Of a DNA stretch of 64,000 nucleotides, positions 42,832 through 55,448 are shown in pieces. Positions within the stretch are counted from its first letter, which is position 1. Every line of letters starts with the position of its first letter. Both the position numbers and the translations under genes were made by a program. The notes under the pieces are model-generated. The model was not told where the DNA came from, did not search any database, and saw only the letters and a program-made list of their open reading frames with translations. The DNA comes from Hericium rajendrae (taxonomy: Eukaryota; Basidiomycota; Agaricomycetes; Russulales; Hericiaceae), in contig CM065882.1 in assembly GCA_033439255.1 (NCBI GenBank), positions 1,178,001-1,242,000 on the forward strand. Direction: 5' to 3'.

Positions 42832-45687
42832 ATTTGAATTTGACATAGCTGCAGGTTACATTATAGGTGCTATCATTGAGCTATCAGAGCTATGAAGTTT
42901 GCTTATCCAGCTATGTAGAGCTATGAGAGCTATCATAATCTACATAGTAGACAGTGTGACATTTATCATAGCCTCCATAGCCTGTAGTCTGATATACATA
43001 GGGCTATCATAATTAACAAGGTGTGCTATGGCTACTATGATGCCTATGATTACTACCACAAGTCAGATAAGCACCAGATATTATAAGTCAGAATTTATCA
43101 TATTAAATTGTAATAAATCTACTACCATACATATGTAAGCTAGTCGAGCTACTGCGTAGGGCACAGGATGCGGAGGGCACGCAAGTCGCCATGGAGGGTG
43201 CAAGTGCAGGTGCAAAGACAGCACGGGCACACAAAAGACAGCACATGCACACAAAATGGCACGGAGGGCACAGGGGTAGGCGTGGGCCGCACACAGCATA
43301 CATGGTCCATGCACAGCAAGCCGGACCATGTGTAGCTGCGTGCGGGTGGCCATGCCCACAAATGGGGTCAGAGCTGCTATGCATGCGCGCAGGTTGCATA
43401 CATGTGCGTGGGATGTTGCACACATACACAGAGCATCTGGAGGGCACAGGGTGTTGAGCGGGCATGTGGGAGCACGCGTGCATGCAGGGCATTGTAGGCA
43501 AGTGGCGTTGAGTGCGAATGCTGAGTGTCGTGTGTGCATTGTTGTGGGATGGGGTCTTGCAGTGCCACCATGCGCTGGCATCTGTGCACATGCAGAGGCA
43601 GAGCTGGGCACGTGCAGGGGATGTCGGGCACGCACGGGTGTCAAACATGTGCGGGAGGCCTGGAGCGAGCGTGCAGGACATTCTGCATGCATGAAGAGGC
43701 ACTGTATGGCACGTCACGCACATGTGGTTGTTGTGCACCTGTGCAGGTCATTGCACACACATGCGGGGCATGTTGAGTTGAGCAGGTGCAGGAGCATACA
43801 TGCAACCGGGCATGGCACACATGTCCGGGGCATTGTGAGCAGGTGCGGGGCATTGTGAGTGGGTGTGGGGGCTTGAGCGCACAGACGGGATGTTGCAAGC
43901 ATGCACGGTGTTGAATGCAAGCACGAGGCCTTGCGGGGATTGAGGTGAGCATGTGGGGTCATGGCTGATAGGCATGAACGATGTCCGAGTCCCATTGCCA
44001 TGGCAACGGGACTACGATGCATGCACATGCACAAACGTGGGGCATGGGCGATGATGTGGCCCATGTGCACATGTCGTTGATGTCACGCAGATGATGTCAC
44101 GTGGTACACGCATGCACACATGCTGTGGCCTTGTGTACGCTGGTGCACGTGGAAGGGGATGGTGGTCGGAGGCATGCGCAGGGGTCGCAGCCTGTTGGAG
44201 TCAGGCATGGGGTGTACGAGCTGCACGCGGGGCGTGGATGTGGCATAGACAGGCCGAGGAAGGGGCGATGAGAGTGAAAAAAAGGCAGCGGGATCATAGG
44301 ATGGTAGCACAGGGATGTGGAGTCAACAGAATAAAAGATATCGACAGTGTCGCTCGAAAAATGATTGACACTCTCTTGATTAGTACGAAAAAATGATAAG
44401 AGGCTTTTTTTTACTCACCTAAGGCCCTCTAAGTATCTGCTAAAAAAACCATCCCAGCCGTATTGAAAGCTGATAGAGAACGAAAAAAATGGAAGAAAGG
44501 AGGCTGGAGGAGAAAACACGAAGGAGGGGAAGGGAGACTGGTAAAAAGGAGTGAAGTCTCGACATGTTAAACTCAGTGCTTCAGCCACCGAACGAGCGAA
44601 GCTTCGTTGCTCGAGCCTCAGCAAATCAAATAAACTTGTATAAATTCAACAAAAAAAGGGACAGTGATAGATTATACATTTAATTAGAATGTATGAGAAC
44701 ACTGTGTATCTACTGGATTGTGAATCTGTGAGCAGCAGCATCAACGTAGTAAAGTCTGGCGTCCAGTCTCTGCCACGACACTCGGCAAGCGCCTGGCAAC
44801 CACAAATTCCGGTTCTATCTGGGATTCTTATATAAGGCTGGCGTGATGTGCTTTACCTCTTGCTCTTTAACCCCCACCATTCCTTGCCACATTGACACAT
44901 TTGTCGTTGTTGTTTGCTCACTTGTCATCGTTTGCTCGCTCATCGTCATCATTTGCTCACTCGTCGTTGTCGTTTGCTCATTTTATTATTATTGTTCTCT
45001 TTGTTGTTAAAGGTATGCTGTTATTCTTAATTATCTTATAACTTATACTAATGTCTTCATACTTATTACACTACCATGTAGTCCTACTAGGTAAGCTTGA
45101 TTATTTTTTATACTGATGTCTTCAAATTGTCTTGTAGATTTTTGCTTTTTTGCTAATCTGGTAAGTCTTCATAGATTATCTTTGTTATCTTCTAATACTC
45201 ATGTCTTTTCTTATTTGTATCTTTTGCTTTTTGTAGTCATTGTAAGTTTGTTACCTTTTGTAGTTTTGTAGTAGTCTCTGTAGCTATAGTAATGTTTTGT
45301 AATGAAATTGTTTGAGTAATATAAGTTATCCAATTTTTGATGTTTGTGACTGTAAGACATCAGACTATTGAATCTATAATATAATTATTTTATATGCTAT
45401 TTTAGCATATTTGATAGAAGTAATATAGAGTAGAAGAAATCTTACTAGCTAGATATAATATAATGATGGAGATATATTATATAGTTAATATAGCTTCTAT
45501 AGTTATCTTATACTAGAATAACTATAACAGCTATGATAGCTTATGCCCTATGCTATGACAGCTATGACAAGCTATGATAGCTTTGCATAGTTTACTTGAC
45601 TGCTATGTATAAAAGAGGACAGCTATGGACCTAGAAAAGCTATGTAGCTAATATAGTGTTATATACCAGTGACATATTTCTCAGATG
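42832..45687 (+). mobile_element. Y element Y1 inside X3
   Basis: A 2856-bp element: left end CATCTGAGAAATTTGAATTT, right end GACATATTTCTCAGATG, TT on both sides (42830-42831 and 45688-45689). Removing it with one TT restores AAGATCTTGACCTTGAGGTA, present uninterrupted in X2. Internal order as in Y3: AGCTATG zone, TG/CA-rich minisatellite with intermediate CG content (43140-44330), hairpin (44343-44375), intron on minus (44375-44418), TATA box (44829-44837), TCGTCGTTTGCTCAC-type steps (44890-44980), donor-like sites (GTATGC 45012, GTAAGC 45090), AGCTATG zone. Confidence 0.8.
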
Positions 45688-45835
45688 TTGACCTTGAGGT
45701 AGCTATAGATTTTATAGAGATTTATAATCAATCTGACAAGTGAGACTTTACATCATTTATGCACTGTTTCTAAATATAACTAACAATGAAAAAGGAATCG
45801 TATTGCTGTGCGAAGCATCGGCCCTCTTCCACCAA

Positions 45836-46156
45836 GTATAGCACTGAGCAACTAGATAACTACTAAAATAATAAACAACATATAAAATTGTTATATATAT
45901 CTTGTATTGTAGAAAAATATCATCTGAATAATGAATAAGTGGTTTGACTGTCATAGCTACTCTGGTTCACTTGCGAACTGCAAAATATTGAACTAAACGC
46001 TTCGTGTAAAACAAAGATTTGTAAATATCTCAGCCAGTTTTACTCCGATTGACATAAAAATGAGACCATTGGAAAGATCTTGAAAAATTGCATCTGGTCT
46101 AATATATTGCTAAATATAATCTCTTATACAGCAAGAAAAAATAGCAATATACTAAC
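45836..46156. other. Spacer at the centre of the inverted duplication
   Basis: About 320 bp of AT-rich DNA between the facing tails of X3 and X4. Much of it matches 31270-31510 in reverse complement (AGCAATATACTAA, CTTGCGAACTGCAAAATATT), so it is itself a repeat into which the X tails were placed. Confidence 0.6.
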
Positions 46157-48883
46157 TTGGTAGAAGAGGGCCGATGCTTTGCACGGCAATACAATTCCTT
46201 TTTCATTGTTAGTTATATTTAGAAACAGTGCATAAATGATGTAAAGTCTCACTTGTCAGATTGATTATAAATCTCTATAAAATCTATAGCTACCTCAAGG
46301 TCAACATCTGAGAAATATGTCACTGGTATATAACACTATATTAGCTACATAGCTTTTCTAGGTCCATAGCTGTCCTCTTTTATACATAGCAGTCAAGTAA
46401 ACTATGCAAAGCTATCATAGCTTATCATAGCTGTCATAGCATAAGGCATAAGCTATCATAGCTACCATAGTATAGGACATAAGCTATCATAGCTGTCATA
46501 GTTATTCTAGTATAAGATAACTATAGAAGCTATATTAACTATATAATATATCTCTATCATTATATTATATCTAGCTAGTAAGATTTCTATCTACTCTATA
46601 TTACTTCTATCAAATATGCTAAAATAGCATATAAAATAAATATATTATAGATTCAATAGTCTGATGTCTTACAGTCACAAACATCGAAAATTGGATAAGT
46701 TATATTACTCAAACAATTTCATTACAAAACATTACTATAGCTACAGAGACTACTACAGAACTACAAAAGGTAACAAACTTACAATGACTACAAAAAGCAA
46801 AAGATACAAATAAGAAAAGACATGAGTATTAGAAGATAACAAAGATAATATATGAAGACTTACCAGATTAACAAAAGAGCGAAAATCTACAAGACAATTT
46901 GAAGACATCAGTATAAGAAACAATCAAGCTTACCTAGTAGGACTACATGGTAGTGTAATAAGTATGAAGACATTAGTATAAGTCATAAGATAATTAAGAA
47001 TAACAGCGTACCTTTAACATCAAAGAGAACAATAATAATAAAATGAGCAAACGACAACGACGAGTGAGCAAATGATGACAATGAGTGAGCAAATGATGAC
47101 AAGTGAGCAAACAATGATGACAAATGTGTCGACGTGGCAAGGGATGGTGGGGGTTAAAGAGCAAGAGGTAAAGCGCATCGTGCCAGCCTTATATAGGAAT
47201 CCCAGACGGAACCAGGATTTGTGGTTGCCGGGCACTTGCCGAGTGTTGTGGCAGAGACTGGATGTCAGACTTTACTACGTTGATGCTGCTGCTCACAGAT
47301 TCACAGTCCAGTAGATACACAGTGTTCTCATACATTCTAATTAAATGTATAATCTATCACTGTCCCTTTTTTTGTTGAATTTATACAAGTTTATTTGATT
47401 TGCTGTGGCTTGAGCAATGAAGCTTCGCTCGTTTGGTGGCTGAAGCACCGAGTTTAACACGTCGAGACTTCACTCCTTTTTACCAGTCTCCCTTCCCCTC
47501 CTTCGTGTTTCCTCCTCCAGCCTCCTTCCTTCCATTTCTTTTGTTCTCTATCGGCTTTCAATATGGCTGGGATGGTTTTTTTAGCAGATACTTAGAGGGC
47601 CTTAGGTGAGTAAAAAAAAAAAAACCTCTTATCATTTTTTCGTACTAATCAAGAGAGTGTCAATCATTTTTCGAGCAACACTCTCGATATCTTTTATTCT
47701 ATTGACCCCACATCCCCGTGCTACCATCCTACGATCCCACTGCCTTTTTTGCACTCTCATTGCCCCTTTCTCGGCCTGTCTACGCCACATCCACACCCTG
47801 CGTGCAGCTCATACACCCCATGCCTGACTCTAGCAGGCTGCGACCCCTGTGCATGCCTCCGACCACCATCCCCTTCTATGTGCACCAGCGTGCACAAGAC
47901 CACAGTGTGTGCACATACATGTACCATGTGACGTCGTCTGCATGACGTCAATGACATGTGCACATGGGCCACGTCATCGTCCATGCCCCACATCCGTGCA
48001 TGTGCATGCACCGTAGTCTTGTTGCCATGACAATGGGACTCGGACATCGTTCATGCCTATCGGCCATGACCCCGCATGCTCGCCTCAATCTCCGCAAGGC
48101 CTCGTGCTCATGTTCAACACCGTGCATGCTTGCAATGTCCCGTCTATGTGCTCAAGCCCCTACACCCACTCACAATGCCCCGCACCTGCTCACAACGCCC
48201 CGGACATGCACACCATGCCCAGTTGCATGTATACTCCTGCACCTGCTCAACTCAACATGCCCTGCATGTGTGCGCAATGACCTGCACAGGTGCACAACAA
48301 CCACACGTGTGTGACGTGCTGTACAGTGCCTCTTCGTGCATGCAGAATGTCCCACACACCCGCTCCAGGCCTCCTGCACATGCTCGACACCCGCATGTGC
48401 CCAACATCCCCTGCACGTGCCCAGCTCTGCCTCCACATGTGCACAGATGCCAGCGCATGACGGCGCTGCAAGACCCCATCCCACAACAATGCATGCACGA
48501 CACCCAGCATTTGCACTCAACGCCACTTGCCTACAACGCCCTGCATGCACGCATGCTCCTGTGTGCTCGCTCAACACCCCGTGCCCTCCAGATGCTCTGC
48601 ATATGTGTACAATGTCCCATGTGCATGTACGCAACCTGCATGCATGTACAGCAGCCCTGACCCCATTTGTGAGCATGGCCACCTGCACGCAGCTACACAT
48701 GGTCCGGCTTGCCATGCATGGACCATGTATGCTGTGTGCAGCCCATGCCTACCCCTGTGCCCTCCGTGCTGGCATTCGTGCATGCTGCGCCACCTTTTGT
48801 GTGCACATACTGTCTTTTGTGTGCTCATGCTGTCTTTGCACCTATGCCTGCACCCTCTATGGTGACTTGCGTGCCCTCTGCAT

Positions 48884-49264
48884 TGTTAAGGTATGGACGT
48901 CGGGGGATCTAAGAATAAATGCAGAGCATTCTCAGTGCCTGGAATAAGTCACTCATATTATTCGGGCTGTACCTAAGAATAAATGTGGAGCGTTCTAGGT
49001 ACAATGTATGAGTACGACAGTCCATCAATCAAAGAAGCATGATAGCTCACCTCAGTGCTTGGAATAAGTCACTGAGGGGAGCCGATTGTGTCCTGCACTG
49101 ACAACACCGGTGCGAGGGGCTGAGAGAACTGTACAGTACATTATGTAATCAGTCTGGGGCTCCAGGCCCGTAATCTAATCAATAGCAGATGCATTAGATA
49201 AGATAAGCAAGAAATAGCACTTTATCGTGCTTTGGCTGAACGGGCATTTGGCCTGAACATAACA
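48884..49264. mobile_element. Solo LTR inside Y2
   Basis: A 381-bp unit with ends TGTTAAGG...CATAACA, flanked by TGCAT (48879-48883) and CGCAT (49265-49269). The homologous site in Y1 (about 43165) has one uninterrupted copy of the target. The sequence differs from LTR family C and from the gypsy-A LTR. No internal region remains. Confidence 0.8.
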
Positions 49265-52200
49265 CGCATCCTGTGCCCTACGCAGTAGCTCGACTAGCTT
49301 ACATATGTATGGTAGTAGATTTATTACAATTTAATATGATAAATTCTGACTTGTAATATCTGGTGCTTATCTGACTTGTGGTAGTAATCATAGGCATCAT
49401 AGTAGCCATAGCACACCTTGTTAATCATGATAGCCCTATGTATATCAGACTACAGGCTATGGAGGCTATGATAATCCTATGAATGTCACACTGTCTGCTA
49501 TGTAGGCTATGATAGCTCTCATAGCTCTACTTGGTGGAAGAGGGCCAATGCTGTGCATGGCAAAACGATTCCTTTTTTTTATCATCAATGAAGGTATATA
49601 AATTACCATCATGTATGGCCATGTACAGGTACACTGACATCTTGCATGCAGGCCTGTACCTCATGCCTTATACTTGGCATGTAGCATTGTGCTGGGGCCA
49701 GTGCCTCATGCATGCCTGCTACACCTCATGCCAGCTCACTATGCCTCATGTTCACTGGTTACACCCTATGCTGATCTACCACATCTCGATGTACCTTGTG
49801 GATGGGCCAGTGACAGCTTAGAGATGACTACAGCTGAATGTGAGCATGTCAGCCAGCACAACCACATACATGCATTGTGTGTTGCTATGTACAGGTGTGT
49901 CACCTGCCTGTACCTTGTGCCTCATGCCTCATACACAGACATACCAAGCCATGCATAGGCTTAGTGCCTTATGCATGCTCATCATGCTACACTACATCTT
50001 GCATACAAGCCACCATCCCATAGATGCTTACTGTACTTCATGTACAGGCTTACAGCATCTTGACACTCTGCACATACTTGCAGCACCCTGTGCACAGCCA
50101 CCACACCCTGTTGATCTCCTGTACAAGCTAGTAGCAACCCTACATATGGGCCTGCATGCCTTATGCTCACCCTCTATGCCTCATGCATGGTTCTCAATAT
50201 CTCACACATCCTCACTGTGCATTGCATCTTACATATAGGCCCACTACAGCTTAACATTGGTGAGCATGGCCACTGGACCTCCTGCACAGCTATGACACTT
50301 ATCATGTCTTGTGCATGAACCTAGTGCCTTATGCACATATGTACTTTTGTTGTGCCTTACCAGTGCACACATGCCTGCATATAGCTCTACCTGTACATGA
50401 TGTGCACCATTGTGCATATGTGCACTGTTTGAACTTGTAATATACTTGATTGTACTAGTAGCTGTATGAAATATAATTGATTTTGGCTCTATATCTCTTG
50501 TACCTGATTGATCTGAGACAGTACTAATAGCAGGGATCATAGTAGTAGGGACCATATAGATCAGAGCAAGCCTTTGAATTTATATGATTTGTACAACAAC
50601 TACAGCTATCCTTCAGAAACATGTAGCACTATATAGTGTCCAACTACTGTTATGATAGCTATGATAGGTCTCATAGCCTTACATAGTTGAGAACTGTGGT
50701 GGCATAAATAGTGATAGACCTTATAGTGCTATGATAAAACATATAGATCAATACTGGGCTATGTAAAATTTCAATTTTTCAGATGATACACACTACACCA
50801 ACTCATATATGCACTCTTGGCTCACATTTTTTTTTACCTATGCATACTTTTGTTGATCTACTTACACATGTATTAACCGATGGGCATCATAGTAGACTTA
50901 TGTATGCTTCTACTACCTCATACATTTTCTGTTAGCCTGTGCACCTTCTATTGATTTGTATGCATTGCTGCTAGCACCAAAGGCAGAATTTAATTTCTAT
51001 ATTTGGATTTTTTTTTCTGACTTTTATAAAAAAATAACATAAATCATATCAGTTTTTTTTTAATAGAGCTTATATCTCTTCAATGTATAATCTAGTCAAT
51101 ATTTTTCTATTTTACATGCATAAAATACTATTAAAATTGAATTCTCACCTTCAAATCATATTTTGTATACTGGCAGAAATTAGTGACCAAATATGGCAAC
51201 TACTTTCTGGTAAAATTGCTTGTCGATTAGCATGAAGGTCCAGAGTAACAAAAAACTTATACAAATGCATGAGAGCATCAATTGTGCAAACATCACTTTA
51301 AGTATATTAAGATTCAACACAAGTGCACTCATGGGTGACCTGGATCTGAACTCGCAGGTATTTTATCTGTTCAAGATGTTGATCTGGATCCATGCAGGTT
51401 TACATCACTGGGTGATCTGGAGCTGCGGGTCAGGTATCTGTGACATCACAGGTCACCTGCAGGTCAGTTGGTCTTGAAGTTGTGTCTCACTTTTACGATG
51501 CCCTCCTCTTTGTTTCTTCATCTTAATCCTCCCCTTTTCACTATATCTCCTCAATTCAATGGCAGGATGGGTGTTATGGAGATTTGAGAGGCTTCTAGGT
51601 GAGTCTAAAAGCCTTTTATTTTATTGTACTGTACTGATCTCAGGAGTCTCGCTCGATAACAAGCGAGGCTCTCATTTTTTACTGTTCTTCGACAGGTTTC
51701 ATGATGTTTGACGGGTTTCATGATGTCTCACCATTTTTCGACATCATCTACCATATCTTGTGCACCATCTGCACTTCTCCCATCATCCTCATCAACAGGT
51801 CAACCGGCCAACTGGCCCTCACCCATCTTCAACAATCAGCACTCATGTGCATCAGAGATTTAATTCCCACTCACAATGGTAAGAGCATGCACAGTGCCAG
51901 TCTAGCACTACAACTGCAAGGCCCACAATGCCTGTCAGGTCTTGTTGCTACAGCATTGTTGCTACAACAGCAAGGCTCAACATCTTTTTGCTGATCATCC
52001 GAGCAGTGCCTAGCATGCCTCGACAATGCACAGTTGTCCGCAAACAGCTTTGCATATCCTTGCATGTCTGAGACAGTGTGCATCTACCAATACATGCCCT
52101 GCCAGCATACACATTTTTGACTGCATGCCCTTACCATCCTATAGTCCATTGCTCAAACTACATGTGTGCATTCATGCCCATGGACATCACACATGCCACT

Positions 52201-52321
52201 ATGTATGCTGTCATGTCATTCGTCTGACAGAAGCCCAATGTGAGGCAAGTTTTATATGCCATCAGTGCTATTCAACAACCAAAATGCACTCTCCTTGGTC
52301 TCATTCCCAATTCTCATCCAA

Positions 52322-52516
52322 CATCAGGAACCCTTTCAGTCTTCTTAGTAACCTTGTTGGTCTGGTTTGGATCTGGTGGATCTGGTTTCTGTCTGGTTTG
52401 TCTAGTTTTTGTCAAATTTCAGATAAAAATCAAATAAATCAGATAGAAACCAGATCCACCAGATCCAAACCAGACCAACAAGGTTACTAAGAAGACTGAA
52501 AGGATTCCTGATCTTG
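52322..52516. mobile_element. CATC-ended foldback MITE E7
   Basis: About 195 bp, starting CATCAGGAACCCTTTCAGTC, with a long perfect inverted repeat (TTAGTAACC, CCAGATCC) and right end GGATTCCTGATCTTG. AA flanks both ends. The left arm shows the empty site with a single AA (near 37445, CCATCCAAGCTGG on the complementary strand). Confidence 0.85.
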
Positions 52517-53124
52517 AAGCTGGTGATGTCATTTGTGTGTGCATGCTTACAGCTATGCCAGTACACCAGCACCCACACATGCTCCTCTCACACATGTGCC
52601 AGCCCATATGCACACACATACTCAAAGCTGCCTCACCGGCATGCGTACGCCCATGTCGATGTCACAAGTATGTTGCATGCAGCCTTTTGAATCCATGCCT
52701 TGCTTGTAGACTTTATACACTTCATGGGTATGACAAGATATAGTGATAATGGGCATATGTGATTGGAGCTGTAAGTTAGTGTTGACAGACGGCATATAGT
52801 ATGTAGTTAGTTAGGGATCACAACATATAGATTTGAACTTTGCAGTATAATATGTTAACCAAAATAAAGTTTGGATAGCAGGTTACCTGCAGGTCACTCA
52901 CAGGTCAATGGGTTTGAGCACAACCTTGATCTGGATTTGTACAGGTCTCAGCCACCAGATGATCTGGATCTACGAGTTAGATACCTGCAGGTCAATTTTG
53001 TGGGTACACCCGTGTTGACCTACAGGTAACTCTGACTCGTGTCGAACCTTAAAGCATTAAAAAAAACACTATTTAATCTAATCTAATCATGAGTAGTTCA
53101 GCTCCTACCTCTGATAACTCTACA

Positions 53125-55448
53125 GGCCATCAGGAAAAACCGGAGTTTCGCTAAATCAGGTGATGTGCCTACAGAAGCACTGATGTGCCTATAGAAGCAC
53201 TGATGGTAACTACTGGTGTTCTTCAGCAGATACTGTAGCTCATCTCATTCTATGGTAGCCTTCTGTAGCTCTCTGTAGTTATACTATGTTTTCAATTCAT
53301 TATATTTCTTGAATGTTTCTGAAAAATAAAGTTGTGCTTGTGTTTTTCATATAGTTTGACTTCTTTGATGACTCATGTACTGTCACCACAAGTGACATGT
53401 CACATACACATGTAGCGCGTCTCTTGCAGCTCCTCACTCTGCATTTGTGTCCTAGGGCAAGCAAAGCACAAGTCAAAAAAAATGTGAGTGTATTCAAATA
53501 ATCCTGATTAACATCTTCTAGGAAGTTCAACAGCACATCAGCAATTTTAGTTATCAAAAGGTACGTGTGATTGATGCTCTAACTGACTATTTTATATCCT
53601 AGATTTCGATGTTGTGCATCAAGAAGTGCACCGATTTGCATGTATGTACATGCGTTCGAAAGATACAGATCGCCGCTTTCTGGAACACGCAACACATCTC
53701 CGGTGCGTTTCCTCGTTGTAACAATATTCCAGAAACATGTTTTTGCTGACAGTTTTAGGGATTTCATTCTAGTGGCTCCAGTTTTGCAGCTACCAGGTCG
53801 CATGATGGCGCGTTTGAAAGCTCTTGATGAGCTCTTTCCAACACGCCAAAAACGTCTGCAGTACGTCCATTATTCGCTATGATACAGCCCATTCTTGTTT
53901 AGAGGGGCGATTTTTAGAAGTTCTCAGATCGGGTCATGCATGACACCGTTCGAAAGCTACAATCAACCGCTTTCCAGAACAGTTGAAACGTTATCTGTGC
54001 GTTCTCTCGTTGTTGCGATAGGCCTGAAACAATATTTGACCTCCATTTTCAGAGATTTTGCCCCTATGGGATGAGTTCTGCCCCTATCATGGGGCATGAT
54101 GGCTTATCAGAAAGCTCTTGATTAGGGCTTTCAGACGGTCCGATCAGATTTGTAGTGCGTGCAGTATTCAAGGCACTATGCCACTTTTTGTATCTACTAA
54201 AGGTCACCCATAGTGTTCAGGCTATAGTGCCTTCAATATTCAACGTATCACATCGTATAGGGCACCGTTCGAAAGAGACGAATCACACGGTTCGAACGGT
54301 ACTAGGTACATGCTAATCGGATAAGAATTGATCTTTGTAGAAGAGAAAGGGAGATCTGTCAGGGGGACCCGGACACTCTCCCACGCCCCTTTCAGCTGCG
54401 ACACATGCAACTAAGGAAGACAGATTGCCAAGTATAGCAATCTTATTTTTGCCAGTACAAGGTAAACATAAGTTGGTGTAGAACTAGCATTACTAGATGT
54501 TTTAAAAAAAACTTGTAAATAGTGTAACTTACAACGTATTCTGCAAGGGGGCAGAAACCAGATTGCCAAATATGGCAATCTGATTTCTGCCTTTGGTGTT
54601 GTTTGGCCTCAGAACTTGCCAGCAATGCGCGTCGTCTTTACCACTCTTCCTCACTCTCTCCTTACTCTCTCTCCTCATCCCTTTTTTTCTTCTCTTTCTT
54701 TTTCTCTTATATTATTGTAAGTCTTTTTTTTCTTGGCTTCTCATTTCTTTTCAAGCCAGTTGGGTGCAAGAGATGGCAACAAGAACGTAAAAGGTAAGTA
54801 AATTTGTTTGTATCTTAGAAGCTTCAGTACTGATGTATACGTCTATCTGCCCATCCACATGCTTGCCCATCCGTCCACCTGCTCATCCACCCACCTGCCC
54901 GCTTGCTCACCCACCTGCCCGCTTGCTTGCCCACCCACCTGCTCACTTACTTACCCGCTCACCCGCTTGCCTGCTCATCTGCACTTACTTGCTCGCTTGC
55001 CTGCTCACCCGCTTGCCTGCTCACTCACTCACCTGCTTGCCTGCCCACCCACATGCCTGCCTGCTCACATGCTCACCTGCACATCTACATGCCTGCACCC
55101 TGCACCCTTGCATGCCTCCCTTATATACATAGATGGGTTGTAATAGTATAGATTAGAGTACTTAGTTTTTTTGTAGTTAATACAACAATGAGAATATTGA
55201 ATGATCTGATTTATTAATATTGTGTGAAATAAACTGCTAACATTAGTAGTCTATGCTTAAGTTTGTAGAACTACTATAACATGTTTGGTTTCTACAGTAG
55301 AAAGATCCTCACTACAGGTCACTACAGAAGCCACCGTAGAAGGGGGGGTTCCTATGAGTACTATGAGTACTATAGGATCTACAGGTAGCTACCGTAGACT
55401 ACAGATTGCTACTGTAGCCAATGGTAGCAACTTCGGTTTTTCCAGATG
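53125..55448. mobile_element. CATC-type element E8 (2.3 kb)
   Basis: Ends CCATCAGGAAAAACCGGAG and CTTCGGTTTTTCCAGATG, CA outside both (53123-53124 and 55449-55450). The left arm has the empty site with one CA (near 33935, complementary strand). Subterminal GTAGCT/CTACAG steps face each other. The interior has two related ~310-bp modules (about 53620-53885 and 53935-54200, sharing CGTTCGAAAG and GAAAGCTCTTGAT), a pyrimidine-rich zone with donor-like GTAAGT sites (54717 and 54793) and the 54840-55110 minisatellite. No protein recognised. Confidence 0.75.
54840..55110 (+). repeat. CCACCTGCTTGCCTGC-type minisatellite in E8
   Basis: Degenerate 8-12-bp steps of CACCTGC / GCTTGC / GCTCACC. All three plus frames are open and read as Pro/Thr/Cys/Leu/Ala repeats, which is a composition effect and not a gene. 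Confidence 0.7.

Larger units (their letters stand above)
39822..45835 (+). mobile_element. Composite repeat X, copy 3 (X3), interrupted by Y1
   Basis: X parts run 39822-42831 and 45688-45835: terminal hairpin, tRNA-like A (39892-39972), type I units, palindrome pair (about 40440-40510), tRNA-like B (about 40518-40592), residual reverse open frame (40731-40940), eleven type II units (41095-42750) and the canonical tail. GT flanks both ends (39820-39821 and 45836-45837). Because GT follows every X tail seen here, GT may instead be the last two bases of the element. Y1 lies in the last type II exon-like segment. Confidence 0.75.

Noticed and set aside
43081-43738. Open frames of 203 and 211 codons in Y1 and the similar ones at 48076-48947
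   Set aside because: Cys/His/Met/Ala-rich readings of a CA/TG minisatellite. Similarity between the Y1 and Y2 frames follows from DNA-level duplication.
54808-55151. Pro/Thr/Cys/Leu-repeat open frames in E8
   Set aside because: All three frames of a short-period minisatellite are open; this is composition, not coding.
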